A stretch of DNA of 61,258 bases from Candidatus Kerfeldbacteria bacterium (GCA_903825245.1 CAIJZX010000013.1:1-61258); one strand, 5' to 3'. Counted from the stretch's first letter, positions 33,102 to 41,558 are shown. The notes: generated from the letters alone by a model not told the origin. Numbers and translations are program-made.

Positions 33102-34562
33102 TTACACCACCAACATTGTTCCAATCAAGAACAATACTAATAACGAATGGACGACTACCAGACGGTGTTGATGCCGCCATTCCATCAGCACATTCATGCT
33201 GGCGATAATAAATAAGAGCGAAAGAATGGTCATCAAAAATACCCGAGAGAAAAAGATAACGCGCAACATTGACACAAATGGTCCACCCGACGCAGCCACC
33301 ACGCCGATAGTAAAGTTGTTCGGGTCGACGAGAACGTCTGACGTTGAATTTTTTGCGCTGTCGTGTGCCTCGAGAAGAATCATCCCCGGAACCTGATCAT
33401 TAGCTACCCGAACCGAACCGACGTACAACGCATCTTTTGGTTTCAGGGCGACACTACTTGTACCATCACGAACAATAACTGATGACGGATTTCCGGAAAC
33501 GCTTGCCGCCACGTCATACTGCCCCGGTACAAGATAGGACAGCAGAATAGTCGATGATTGTAAGTTTACCGTTGGCGGTTGCGTATCAATCGTCACTTGG
33601 CGGGCGACGCTCAAACCACCATCCAGACCACGGGCCCGAGCGCCAACTTGAAAACTCACCTCGCCGTCAGCCAAGGGAAGTGTCGGGCGAATATCATAGA
33701 CGCCCGCTGCGTCGGTAGTAATACTCGCTGTTCGGGCACCATTGACGAAGAGTGTCACCACAGAGCCTGGTTCCGCATTACCGATAACGTCCGGCTCATT
33801 AACCCGAACCAAGCTGGCATCATCCGGGGTCAGAATCGTCGGGACGGTTGGTGGGGTGGGCGGCAACACGACCGTTGCCCCAAGCACTTTTTCCTGCGGC
33901 GGTGTCGGTGTGACGGTGGCCGCCTTTTTTACGGCCACGCTCGCTGTCGGTGTTTGCGCCGGAACAGTCACAATCTTTTTGACCGGCGGAGTCGGCGCGC
34001 CAAACTCCTGCACCACAATGAGTGATGATGAGCCGTTGATCGTTCCGGTCACAACCGCGACGCCGATGTCCTTGTATTTACTACTCAATAAATTTGCCCG
34101 ATGCGATGGCGAGTTTAACCAGGCCGCAGTCACGTCTTCGGCAGAAATATAATCCAAGGCTAAATTTTCACCGGCATAGGTATAGGAATATCCCGCTTGT
34201 TTGAACCACGCCCACGGCGTTGTACCAGTTGGACTCACGTGGGCAAAATACTGCCTCTGTACCATGTCGTTCGCTTTTGCCTGAGCCGCTTTCGTTAAGA
34301 GCGTATTCGTTTTCAACGCCGTAACCTTGTTTGCTGTTCGCGCCTGGTTCGTTAAAGAAATGATCGTCGTCGGGGTGATATCCGAAACGCGGGCAACGGA
34401 TGCGTAGATACTCACAGCGATAATCGCAATAATCTTGGCCACCACGACGACGCCGGAAGTGATATGCAAAGATTTCTGCCGCAGGGCATGCGGACGATAT
34501 TCATTTCCCGCCTGTGGGATAAAGATATTCTTAATATGCCGAGTGATATTTCTCATCGCCAT
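33102..34562 (-). CDS. CAP/SCP-domain surface protein with Ig-like domain
   Basis: About 486 residues from the ATG at 34562. One N-terminal span, then a CAP domain (LTNQARTANKV, AQAKANDMVQRQYFAHVSP, YAGENLALD, WLNSPSHRANLLSSKYKDIG) with the usual His and Glu residues. A Pro/Val-rich linker, an Ig-like module (VIGNAEPGSVVTLFVNG) and further beta-rich sequence follow. Two membrane spans end the protein (VFLMTILSLLFIIASM, LVVVHSLLVLFLIGTM). Anchoring at both ends is unusual for CAP proteins. Confidence 0.82.
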   Translation of the reverse strand: MAMRNITRHIKNIFIPQAGNEYRPHALRQKSLHITSGVVVVAKIIAIIAVSIYASVARVSDITPTTIISLTNQARTANKVTALKTNTLLTKAAQAKANDMVQRQYFAHVSPTGTTPWAWFKQAGYSYTYAGENLALDYISAEDVTAAWLNSPSHRANLLSSKYKDIGVAVVTGTINGSSSLIVVQEFGAPTPPVKKIVTVPAQTPTASVAVKKAATVTPTPPQEKVLGATVVLPPTPPTVPTILTPDDASLVRVNEPDVIGNAEPGSVVTLFVNGARTASITTDAAGVYDIRPTLPLADGEVSFQVGARARGLDGGLSVARQVTIDTQPPTVNLQSSTILLSYLVPGQYDVAASVSGNPSSVIVRDGTSSVALKPKDALYVGSVRVANDQVPGMILLEAHDSAKNSTSDVLVDPNNFTIGVVAASGGPFVSMLRVIFFSRVFLMTILSLLFIIASMNVLMEWRHQHRLVVVHSLLVLFLIGTMLVV

Positions 34563-34581
34563 AATAATAGTATAACAGTAC

Positions 34582-34610
34582 ACTCTACTACAAATATACT
34601 CTTTTGTCAA
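34582..34610 (-). promoter_or_regulatory. Promoter of the CAP-domain gene
   Basis: Minus strand TTGACA (34605-34610), 17 bases, TAGAGT (34582-34587). The in-frame ATG codons further upstream fall before the transcript start. Confidence 0.65.
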
Positions 34611-34802
34611 TAGCACCAATCTCCAGACATACTGCACATCTGTAATGCCTAAGCAGAGTTGTTGCCAAGTGGCCAAAATCCGTTATTTTGGTCGATGACG
34701 TTACTTCCAACAAACAGACTATTTCAGGGCACGCCGGCTTTCTTCGACAAAACAGCGTGCGAAAAATTTCCCACAATCGCAATTGCGAAGAGGTAGAACT
34801 AT
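34611..34802. other. Intergenic region, nothing supported
   Basis: Between the divergently placed CAP promoter and the HAD gene's 3' end. No frame with a start signal and no strong hairpin was found. Confidence 0.4.
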
Positions 34803-35435
34803 CTATTCGATATGTCGGCCCAACACTACTGACAATTGTTTTTGTAATTCTTCGCGCCCCGAAAAGACTAAACCTTTCATTCCTGTCTCCTGGGCTGCCA
34901 AAACATTTTTTTCAACATCATCAATAAATACACATTGTTGAGTTGCTACCCCCAAATCTTTTGCCGAGTAATGAAATGCATCCAAAGATGGTTTTCGTAT
35001 TTGGATATTGTATGAACTCACGACCGAATCAAAAAGATGGTGAATGTGAAATCGGTCGATCAAATACTCTTCGAGTCCTTTTGGGAAATTAGATAACAAT
35101 CCTATCTTATACCAATGTTTCAATGAACTAATAAGAGTAATCATCTGTGGATCTATTCGTGCCGATTGTTCCATCTCCGCAAATAATTTGTTAGCCATGT
35201 CTCGTGGTACTGCGGTTGTTGGCAGTCCACGATCATAAAAATCAACTATACTGTGATACTTTCCGATTCCTCCTTGTTGATAATAACTAATAAATAAATC
35301 TCGGATGCTTTCTTTAGGCAACCCAAGCGATTCTGCTCGCTGGTCACTTACGATTGTTTGATCCCAAAAACAAATAACATCACCAAAATCAAAGATGATG
35401 GCTTTAAATTTAGATGATGACTCTTTGTGGTTCAT
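34803..35435 (-). CDS. HAD-superfamily hydrolase
   Basis: 210 residues. Motif I FDFGDV (nucleophile Asp), motif II LLSNFP, Lys in RKPSLDAF and motif IV FIDDVEKN indicate a subfamily IA phosphatase. The substrate is unknown. It follows the nucleotidyltransferase gene by five bases. A second HAD protein of the same type is at 37322. Confidence 0.88.
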   Translation of the reverse strand: MNHKESSSKFKAIIFDFGDVICFWDQTIVSDQRAESLGLPKESIRDLFISYYQQGGIGKYHSIVDFYDRGLPTTAVPRDMANKLFAEMEQSARIDPQMITLISSLKHWYKIGLLSNFPKGLEEYLIDRFHIHHLFDSVVSSYNIQIRKPSLDAFHYSAKDLGVATQQCVFIDDVEKNVLAAQETGMKGLVFSGREELQKQLSVVLGRHIE

Positions 35436-35440
35436 GGCTT

Positions 35441-36184
35441 TTATCGAATCTCTCTTTGGGTTCTTAGATACTTTTGTAAATCTAGTATAAAAAGTCTTTG
35501 TTTTTTCCGACCCGCCTCACGTTTTCTAAAACGTAATGCCGTATGAATAAGGTGGTTCCTTTGAGATTCCGACTTTGCTATTCCTACAAACGAATGTGCC
35601 GGATGTTTTCCAGCCACCAATTGTTCAAGCTCAACAAGCCAAAATACTTCTTTCAGCAATGTGACAAAGCTAATTTTATTCTTTTGGAACGCTGGAATAT
35701 ACCCGTTCTTGATTATGCTCTTTTCGTCACGTAATGCAACTTCGTCAGTTCTGATTGGGAATTTCTTTGGATCAATTGGCTTTCCAAAGATAATCTGGGA
35801 CTGCGATAGGTGGTGCAAGAAACGATCAGGCTTCGCACGCAGATCAGGATTGTGTCGGGCTCGAGAAGATAGTTTATTTTTTCGTAACTCAGATAACGAG
35901 AGCGGTACAACAACGACTGGATTAACTTTTCTCTCGTTCACTTCCCAAACCGGACCGGAAAATTTGTCAGAAGCGACAATTGGTACCATATCAACATCGC
36001 TTCCACGCTTCATTTCCCGCCGAGCGAAACTGCCTTTGATGTAAATTGCTATTAGCTTTCCTTTGGGTAGCGACTGGACGACAAACGAGCGCGCCCTCTT
36101 TGTCGCTTGGATTGCGTGGGTTTCAATAGTCGAGCAACGCTTCCATGTATTCCAAAATTCTGGATCCTCTTGTTGCTTGTTCAT
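35441..36184 (-). CDS. Nucleotidyltransferase-fold protein
   Basis: 247 residues. The motif KGSFARREMKRGSDVDMVP (GS, then DxD) is that of the pol-beta nucleotidyltransferase fold. The C-terminal half is helical and basic. Such proteins modify antibiotics, RNA or proteins; the target is not evident. TGA-TATACT (minus, 36191-36196) stands six bases from the ATG, so the mRNA should be leaderless. Confidence 0.82.
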   Translation of the reverse strand: MNKQQEDPEFWNTWKRCSTIETHAIQATKRARSFVVQSLPKGKLIAIYIKGSFARREMKRGSDVDMVPIVASDKFSGPVWEVNERKVNPVVVVPLSLSELRKNKLSSRARHNPDLRAKPDRFLHHLSQSQIIFGKPIDPKKFPIRTDEVALRDEKSIIKNGYIPAFQKNKISFVTLLKEVFWLVELEQLVAGKHPAHSFVGIAKSESQRNHLIHTALRFRKREAGRKKQRLFILDLQKYLRTQREIR

Positions 36185-36229
36185 GCCCTAAGTATATCAC
36201 GGAAAGCCCACAATTTCTTGAAAACATAG

Positions 36230-36260
36230 AACCCCTCGTCGGGTACTCCGACAAGGGGTT
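36230..36260 (-). terminator. Likely end of the tRNA-Ser transcript
   Basis: AACCCCT, GTCGG, five bases, CCGAC, AGGGGTT: a long stem with small bulges between the tRNA-Ser locus and the nucleotidyltransferase promoter. T-tract modest. Confidence 0.5.
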
Positions 36261-36327
36261 GGGTTATGTGCCAATGCAACCTACTACCGTTTGACCCACG
36301 TGGGTCGGCTCCGATAAAAGATTGTAT

Positions 36328-36460
36328 TGGCGGAGGAGGAGAGACCTGCCTGCCGGCAGGCAGGTTCGCCCAGCGAAGCCGGGTCCGGCTCTGCCGGAAA
36401 CTCTCGATACGGGTTTAACCCCGTATAACAGCCCCGGATCGGAGTCCGGGGCTGCCGCTT
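36328..36460 (-). other. tRNA-Ser(GCT)-like copy with replaced anticodon arm and split T-loop
   Basis: Compared with the intact tRNA at 36501-36594 this copy keeps the base of the anticodon stem (GGCAG/CTGTT), the long variable arm and the T-stem/acceptor 3' side ending in CCA (36328-36330). In place of the anticodon loop stands a perfect hairpin CCCCGGA-CTCCGA-TCCGGGG (36432-36451). The T-loop is opened by about 54 bases including TCCGGCAGAGCCGGA and the palindrome at 36345-36364. The 5' acceptor half is missing. Confidence 0.75.
36345..36364. repeat. CCTGCCT palindrome, copy 1
   Basis: CCTGCCTGCCGGCAGGCAGG, a perfect 20-base palindrome, directly precedes (in tRNA sense) the T-stem of the tRNA-Ser-like copy. 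Related palindromes are at 43477-43496 and, shorter, in the ABC exporter leader near 25145. Confidence 0.75.
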
Positions 36461-36500
36461 AACGGCAACCTTTATTACTAAATTTCACTTAGTGATTTTT

Positions 36501-36594
36501 TGGCGGAGGAGGAGAGATTCGAACTCTCGATACGGGTTTAATCCCGTATAACAGGTTAGCAACCTGCCGCCTTCAGCCACTCGGCCACCCCTCC
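36501..36594 (-). tRNA. tRNA-Ser (anticodon GCT)
   Basis: 94 bases with encoded CCA. Acceptor GGAGGGG/CTCCTCC (one G-U), D-arm GCCGAGTGGCTGAAGGC, anticodon arm GCAGG-TTGCTAA-CCTGT, long variable arm, T-arm GAGAG/CTCTC. Leader and trailer are complementary: AGTGATTTTTTGG before the tRNA pairs with CCAAAAAATCACT, which starts at the CCA, giving 13 extra pairs. Confidence 0.92.
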
Positions 36595-36644
36595 TCCAAA
36601 AAATCACTATTGTTTAGGAACATCTTTGGTTAACGATCTTTGTT

Positions 36645-36908
36645 GGCGGAGGCGGAAGGATTCGCCCGGCTAAGCCGGGCCGGGGTTGCTTTTCGCAATC
36701 CGTCTCGCCTGTTGGCTCGACCCTTCGAGACCCTTTCCCGCGCCAGGGCGGAGGGGGCGAGATTCGAACTCGCGAGACCCTTGCAGGTCTGACGGTTTTC
36801 AAGACCGTTCCCTTCAACCACTCAGGCACCCCTCCGCTCCGGCGCGGTGATATGACCGTCGCTGGAGTTTATCCCGATGAAAATCGGGAGCCACTCAGCC
36901 ACGCCTCC
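36645..36908 (-). other. Broken outer tRNA-Ser enclosing tRNA-Ser(TGA)
   Basis: The 5' fragment (36889-36908) is acceptor GGAGGCG plus D-arm. The matching 3' end (36645-36665) is T-stem CCTTC, acceptor CGCCTCC, G, CCA. The acceptor halves pair perfectly. Between them lie a CCCGAT/ATCGGG hairpin in the D-loop, the complete tRNA-Ser(TGA) where the anticodon arm should be, a piece of variable arm and T-stem (AAGGGTCTCG, GAAGG), and an insert of about 57 bases in the T-loop containing CCCGGCTTAGCCGGG. Confidence 0.75.
36749..36835 (-). tRNA. tRNA-Ser (anticodon TGA)
   Basis: 87 bases to the discriminator G; the next three bases are CCC, so CCA is not encoded. Acceptor GGAGGGG/CCCCTCC, anticodon arm ACGGT-CTTGAAA-ACCGT, variable arm GACCTGCAAGGGTC, T-arm GCGAG/CTCGC. 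Flanks 36836-36847 and 36738-36749 (CCGCGCC/GGCGCGG core) are complementary over 12 positions with one mismatch. Confidence 0.9.
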
Positions 36909-36929
36909 ATTAGTCCGTAAAGCCCGATG

Positions 36930-36958
36930 AATATACAACATCTTGCCGAAGAAATCAA
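36930..36958 (-). promoter_or_regulatory. Promoter of the tRNA-Ser locus
   Basis: Minus strand TTGATT (36953-36958), 17 bases, TATATT (36930-36935). Start near 36923, just before the outer tRNA-Ser 5' fragment. Confidence 0.65.
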
Positions 36959-37043
36959 CAGTTTCGTCTATATCAGAAAACTGTAATTACGTTGGGTTTC
37001 CCCGTGGTATACTAGGATTATAGTTCAGTTGCATTAGAACTCC

Positions 37044-37325
37044 ATGAACCACGAATTCCCTTTCGACAAAAAACGCGAGCATCAGGCCTCTTTTGACGTC
37101 GCCACTCTGGCAATCAAACGGGCGGAGCAAGCCGGTCGTGCATTGGACGACGTATTTATTGAAGAAGCCGCCGCTGAGGTGCACGCCGCTTGGGAAGAGC
37201 GGAATGCCTGGCGGGCGGAAAAACGAGATCTCGTCGTCTACCACGAATTGCCGGAAAGCGAAAAAGTAAAAGATCGTACCTTTGTCCGCGAAGCACTTAC
37301 TCAACGACAACTGATACAGTTATGA
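37044..37325 (+). CDS. Small RyR-domain-like protein
   Basis: 93 residues. VHAAWEERNAWRAEKRD followed by VVYHELPESEKVKDR resembles the ryanodine-receptor (RyR) repeat found in small bacterial proteins, with the W, Y.eLpe.eK.kDR spacing. The stop overlaps the next start (ATGA). TGG-TATACT (37008-37013) lies 30 bases upstream of the ATG. Confidence 0.65.
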   Translation: MNHEFPFDKKREHQASFDVATLAIKRAEQAGRALDDVFIEEAAAEVHAAWEERNAWRAEKRDLVVYHELPESEKVKDRTFVREALTQRQLIQL

Positions 37326-37924
37326 CTAATAAACCACAGATAGTCATCTTCGATGTCGGAAATGTTCTTCTCAATGCCGACCAGACGCTCACATTCGCCT
37401 TCTTAAAAAAGCTCGGCGTACCAACAGAACACGCACGAACATTCTTCTCCAATCCTGACTACCTTGCCTTTGCGCGCGGCACCATCAGCAGTCAGGAATT
37501 TTACCGCGTTCTTGTCGATACCCATCTACAAACACCGCTGACCTACGAGCAAGTGCTGGCGGCACACAACCAACAAATTCTCGACATCAACTCAGCGGTT
37601 CAAGCTATCATCCAAAGTTTGCCGAAAAACCTCGTCGTTTTTGCTACCGATACAAACGAATGGCAAACGGCACGAGAAAAAGAACTGATCGACCTCACTT
37701 CGTTGAGTGCACATGTCTTCCGATCTAACGAACTACACAAGATTAAAACTGACCACGGCTATTTCGAATTCCTTGCGAACAGCCTTGGCGTTCCTACTCG
37801 TGACCTGCTCTTGATCGATGATGACCCGAAAAATATCGCCGCCGCTCAAGCTTCTGGCTTACAAGGATATACATACGTTGATCCTGTACAGCTCAAAAAA
37901 TACATTGACACCGTCGTCCGCTAA
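37322..37924 (+). CDS. HAD-superfamily hydrolase
   Basis: 200 residues from the ATG at 37322. Motif I FDVGNV, motif II FATDTNEW, Lys in LHKIKTDHGYFEF and motif IV LIDDDPKN. Same subtype as the protein at 34803. Phosphatase substrate unknown. Coupled to the upstream RyR-like gene. Confidence 0.87.
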   Translation: MTNKPQIVIFDVGNVLLNADQTLTFAFLKKLGVPTEHARTFFSNPDYLAFARGTISSQEFYRVLVDTHLQTPLTYEQVLAAHNQQILDINSAVQAIIQSLPKNLVVFATDTNEWQTAREKELIDLTSLSAHVFRSNELHKIKTDHGYFEFLANSLGVPTRDLLLIDDDPKNIAAAQASGLQGYTYVDPVQLKKYIDTVVR

Positions 37925-37933
37925 GAACCGCAT

Positions 37934-38728
37934 ATGTCCTCAACCGTCCGAATCGAAACATTTACAAAAGGAAAAACGCTCGAGCGAAACGAGGATTCTT
38001 TTGGATTTTCTGATACGTCTTTTGTGCTAGCCGATGGCGCTACCGACAAAAGTGGACGACTGTACGACGGGAAAACTGGTGGCGAAATCGTTTCCCGACT
38101 GATCGTTCGTGAAGCCTTAGCGTCAACAGTAAACGGTATCGAGCTCGTCGAACAACTGAATCAAGCGGTAAAAAAAGTTTATGAAACATACGGGATATCG
38201 GAAGATATTCGTGAAGCAAAATACAGGTTTACCGCCGGATGTGTTGTTGTGCGCACGGTTGAAGAAAAAATAGTAATCACACATGTTGGTGATGTAGGAA
38301 TGCGACTAAACGGAAATACGGTATATCAGTATAAAACTACAACTGATGGGCGAAACGCTACGTTACGATCTGCATATATCCAGCAAACTGGTGACATTGC
38401 AGGCAGTCGCGACCATATCATGTCTGATTTACTGCAACAGTTTGCCTATCAGAATTCCGCCGACCACGAATTAGGCTTCGGTGTCATTGACGGTACAACC
38501 ACACCGAAAAAGTTTATTCATACCGTAGAACTCGACCGCCACGACATTCAGACCATCGAATTATTCACCGACGGCTACTTTGCTTTTCCCACAGTCGTTT
38601 CTATCGCTGATTGGGAAAAAACGTACGAACAGGTTGAACGCGAAGATCCAGATAAATATTTGAAATATAAATCCACTAAGTCGAAAGATGATCGAACAGT
38701 GATGATTCTTCATTTTTCACAACTATAA
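37934..38728 (+). CDS. PP2C-like serine/threonine phosphatase
   Basis: 264 residues. The order RNEDSFGF, LADGATDKSG, KTGGEIVSRL, FTAGCVVVR, ITHVGDVGMRL, ELFTDGYF and DDRTVMIL matches the metal-binding Asp residues and strands of PP2C enzymes. The second motif reads DGATD rather than DGMGG, a variant seen in stand-alone bacterial members. No kinase is nearby. Confidence 0.8.
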   Translation: MSSTVRIETFTKGKTLERNEDSFGFSDTSFVLADGATDKSGRLYDGKTGGEIVSRLIVREALASTVNGIELVEQLNQAVKKVYETYGISEDIREAKYRFTAGCVVVRTVEEKIVITHVGDVGMRLNGNTVYQYKTTTDGRNATLRSAYIQQTGDIAGSRDHIMSDLLQQFAYQNSADHELGFGVIDGTTTPKKFIHTVELDRHDIQTIELFTDGYFAFPTVVSIADWEKTYEQVEREDPDKYLKYKSTKSKDDRTVMILHFSQL

Positions 38729-38746
38729 CATCATTCTCAGAAAAGT

Positions 38747-39274
38747 ATGTCCTGGAAACGCCTATCACGAAAAACCGTCTATCAAAATCGCTGGATGAAC
38801 GTGTTTGAAGACGTGGTGAAAACTGAATCAGGCCATGAACTCACATATGGCGTTGTGGAGAAAAATCCTTGTGCTTTGATTATTCCTTGGGACGGAAAAT
38901 GTTTTACCCTGATTGGCCAATATCGCTATCCCATCGACGACTTCTCATGGGAGTTTCCGCAAGGCCATGGCGAACATTCGAGTCTCCGCGAAACAGCGCA
39001 AAAAGAACTCCAGGAAGAAACGGGATTACACGCCGAAAAAATTGATGATATCGGGTGCCTCACTATCGCCGCAGGATTTTGCACACAAACTTGTCAGGTG
39101 TATTTCGCTTCCCAAATTACTCCCGGCTCCACACATCGAGAAGAGGGCGAAGAAGGCATGCAAGTGCGCGCCGTTTCACCAGAACAGTTACATTCGATGA
39201 TTACTTCCGGTGAGATTCGGGACAGCCACACCATTGCCGCTTATACACTCTTACAAACAAAAGGAATACTTTAG
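38747..39274 (+). CDS. Nudix hydrolase (ADP-ribose pyrophosphatase-like)
   Basis: 175 residues. The Nudix box region is GHGEHSSLRETAQKELQEET, with KELQEET instead of REL.EE. The N-terminus (NRWMNVFEDVV, GVVEKNPCALIIPW) and the FPQGHGE turn resemble NDP-sugar hydrolases. Starts 18 bases after the PP2C gene. Confidence 0.88.
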   Translation: MSWKRLSRKTVYQNRWMNVFEDVVKTESGHELTYGVVEKNPCALIIPWDGKCFTLIGQYRYPIDDFSWEFPQGHGEHSSLRETAQKELQEETGLHAEKIDDIGCLTIAAGFCTQTCQVYFASQITPGSTHREEGEEGMQVRAVSPEQLHSMITSGEIRDSHTIAAYTLLQTKGIL

Positions 39275-39294
39275 AAAACTGATCACTACGCATC

Positions 39295-40449
39295 ATGTCC
39301 CTCGCCATCCAATCCCTGAAACTTCACCAACGCCGCCACGGCAAGCTCGCCATCGTTTCGAAAGTTCCGCTCAAAACGCGCCAGGATTTATCACTTGCTT
39401 ATACACCCGGCGTGGCGGAAGTGTGTCGCCAAATTGCAAAGCATCCAAAGCTCGTTAATGACCTGACGATTAAGCGTAATTCCGTCGCGGTTGTGACTGA
39501 TGGTTCAGCGGTGTTGGGTCTCGGTAATATCGGACCGACCGCGGCGCTACCAGTGATGGAAGGAAAGGCAATTTTGTTTAAAGAGTTCGGCGGCGTTGAT
39601 GCCTATCCGATTTGCCTCGATACGCAAGACACTGAAGAAATTATTAGCATTGTCAAAGCCATCGCCCCGGGATTCGGCGGCATTAATCTCGAAGATATTT
39701 CCGCGCCGCGCTGTTTCGAAATTGAACAACGTTTAAAGAATGAACTGTCGATTCCGATCATGCATGACGATCAACACGGTACGGCGATTGTGGTACTGGC
39801 GGCGCTCATCAACGCCCTGAAAGTTGTCAAAAAGAATCCGAGAAGCATCAGCGTCGTCATTAATGGCGCTGGTTCCGCCGCGCATGCAATTGCGCAGTTG
39901 CTCATGAAGTACGGCGTCGACGGGAAAAAGATGATTATGGTTGACAGCACCGGCATCATTTACCGCGGCCGACCGAAACTGACGCCGGTCAAGAAACAGC
40001 TAGCTACAGTCACCAACGCGAAACAACGCTGCGGCGGTCTCCAGGAAGCACTGGTAGGCGCAGATGCGTTTATCGGCGTCTCGGTTGCTGATGTTCTCAA
40101 GTCCGAATGGATTCCAACCATGAATAAAAAGCCGATCGTCTTCGCTATGGCAAATCCAAATCCGGAAATCAGTTATACGGCGGCCAAGAAAACCCAAATC
40201 GCCGTCTTCGGTACCGGCCGATCAGATTACCCGAATCAAATTAACAATGTTCTCGTCTTCCCCGGTATTTTCCGCGGTGCCTTAGACGCCGGAGCAACCG
40301 CGATCACCGAGAAGATGAAAATGGCCGCCGCCAAGGCAATTGCAAATCTGGTTCCAACGAGCAAGCTGTCGGCCACGAACATCATCCCCAGCCCTCTCGA
40401 TCGACGCGTCAGCAAGGCCGTCGCCCGAGCGGTTCAGCAAACAGCATAA
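39295..40449 (+). CDS. NAD(P)-dependent malic enzyme
   Basis: 384 residues, the short bacterial type without a phosphotransacetylase domain. It converts malate to pyruvate and CO2. Motifs: [88 protein letters not shown] (nucleotide site) and [11 protein letters not shown]. One of few central-carbon enzymes in the window. Confidence 0.95.
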   Translation: MSLAIQSLKLHQRRHGKLAIVSKVPLKTRQDLSLAYTPGVAEVCRQIAKHPKLVNDLTIKRNSVAVVTDGSAVLGLGNIGPTAALPVMEGKAILFKEFGGVDAYPICLDTQDTEEIISIVKAIAPGFGGINLEDISAPRCFEIEQRLKNELSIPIMHDDQHGTAIVVLAALINALKVVKKNPRSISVVINGAGSAAHAIAQLLMKYGVDGKKMIMVDSTGIIYRGRPKLTPVKKQLATVTNAKQRCGGLQEALVGADAFIGVSVADVLKSEWIPTMNKKPIVFAMANPNPEISYTAAKKTQIAVFGTGRSDYPNQINNVLVFPGIFRGALDAGATAITEKMKMAAAKAIANLVPTSKLSATNIIPSPLDRRVSKAVARAVQQTA

Positions 40450-40491
40450 AACACCAGGTACCGAAGAATCCTCACATATTTTTCGGTTTGT

Positions 40492-40592
40492 GCTATACTA
40501 TCCACATGAAATCCCGTTAGACAGGATTCATAAAGACTGCAAAAACAGCACTAATATGGATAAACGTAATTCACTAACCGTCTAATCGGGAT
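40492..40592 (+). promoter_or_regulatory. Promoter and leader-closing inverted repeat of the gene at 40591
   Basis: TGC-TATACT (about 40491-40499) predicts a start near 40506. ATCCCGTTAGAC (40511-40522) pairs with GTCTAATCGGGAT (40580-40592; one bulge), which includes the first two bases of the ATG. The arm is almost the same sequence as the parB stem. Confidence 0.65.
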
Positions 40593-41082
40593 GGCAGAAC
40601 CACAAGAACCACGCGGCGACGTCCTGACTGAATGGACCTTCCCAGAGTTCACCAAGCACGATCGGGGTCGTGCCTGGTATATTGCCTATGCCGTTGTCTT
40701 GGCTGGGTTGCTTGTGTTTTGTATCATGTCGAAGAACTTTACCTTCGCTCTGTTACTTGTCCTACTCACGATGGTCATCCTGATTCGCCTTCGTCGCGAA
40801 CCCCTGCCAGTACGCTTCGCCATACGTGATGAAGGTATTGAAGTTGGTACCTCGTGGTATCCTTGGCGTGAACTGAAAGAGTTTTGGATTATCTACCGTC
40901 CGCCGGTCATTAAAAAAATCTACTTTACCTTTAAGACTGCCATGCGTCCGGATCTTGATATTTCGCTTGAATCAGAAAACCCGATTCGTATCCGCCAACT
41001 TCTCAGCGAACGATTACTTGAGAATGCTAGCCGCGAAGAAGAACCAACCGGCGATCAAATCACCCGCGCACTTAAACTCTAG
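40591..41082 (+). CDS. Small membrane protein with two spans
   Basis: 163 residues. Two adjacent spans (AWYIAYAVVLAGLLVFCIM, FTFALLLVLLTMVILI) followed by a cytoplasmic beta-rich domain (IRDEGIEVGTSWYPWRELKEFWIIY) reminiscent of bacterial PH-like domains. A family of such proteins is common in CPR genomes; function unknown. The ATG is the closing end of a leader stem. Confidence 0.75.
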   Translation: MAEPQEPRGDVLTEWTFPEFTKHDRGRAWYIAYAVVLAGLLVFCIMSKNFTFALLLVLLTMVILIRLRREPLPVRFAIRDEGIEVGTSWYPWRELKEFWIIYRPPVIKKIYFTFKTAMRPDLDISLESENPIRIRQLLSERLLENASREEEPTGDQITRALKL

Positions 41083-41084
41083 CT

Positions 41085-41480
41085 ATGTCCTACCACACAA
41101 ACATTATCTCCGCGACCAATGCCAATAGTTTTTTTCGCCAAGTACTCCACACCGGCAAGAAGTCGCAACTCGTGGTCATGTCTATTCCGCCCGGCGGCGA
41201 CATCGGCGCTGAGGTTCACCAACATGTTGAACAATCACTGGTGGTGGTTAGCGGCACCGGTGAATCAATTCTTGATGGCGTTCATGAACCGATGATCGTC
41301 GGCGATATAGTTGTTGTCACGCCCGGCGTCAACCATAATATCGCCAATACCGGACAGGTACCGCTACAACTCTATACCATCTACGCCCCGCCGAATCATC
41401 TCGACGGTAAAGTCCACAAAACCCAAGCTGACGCCATAGCCGATACAGAGGACGAAGCGTTCGGCGAAGCACAATCCTAA
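41085..41480 (+). CDS. Cupin-domain protein (paralogue of the protein at 27029)
   Basis: 131 residues. GAEVHQHVEQSLVVVSGTGE and PGVNHNIANTG are the two cupin motifs. It begins two bases after the preceding stop and is probably co-transcribed with it. See 27029 for shared sequence. Confidence 0.88.
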   Translation: MSYHTNIISATNANSFFRQVLHTGKKSQLVVMSIPPGGDIGAEVHQHVEQSLVVVSGTGESILDGVHEPMIVGDIVVVTPGVNHNIANTGQVPLQLYTIYAPPNHLDGKVHKTQADAIADTEDEAFGEAQS

Positions 41481-41535
41481 CCAAAGAACAAACTGCAACC
41501 GCGCGTCACCGGAGGTGCGCACGGTTTATTGCAGT
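41481..41535 (-). terminator. Terminator of the mini-gene at 41559
   Basis: ACTGCAA (41492-41498) and TTGCAGT (41529-41535) enclose CCGCGC and GCGCACGG. On the minus strand it is followed by TTTGTTCTTT. Confidence 0.65.
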
Positions 41536-41558
41536 GTACGAATTGTCATGCGGCTGAA

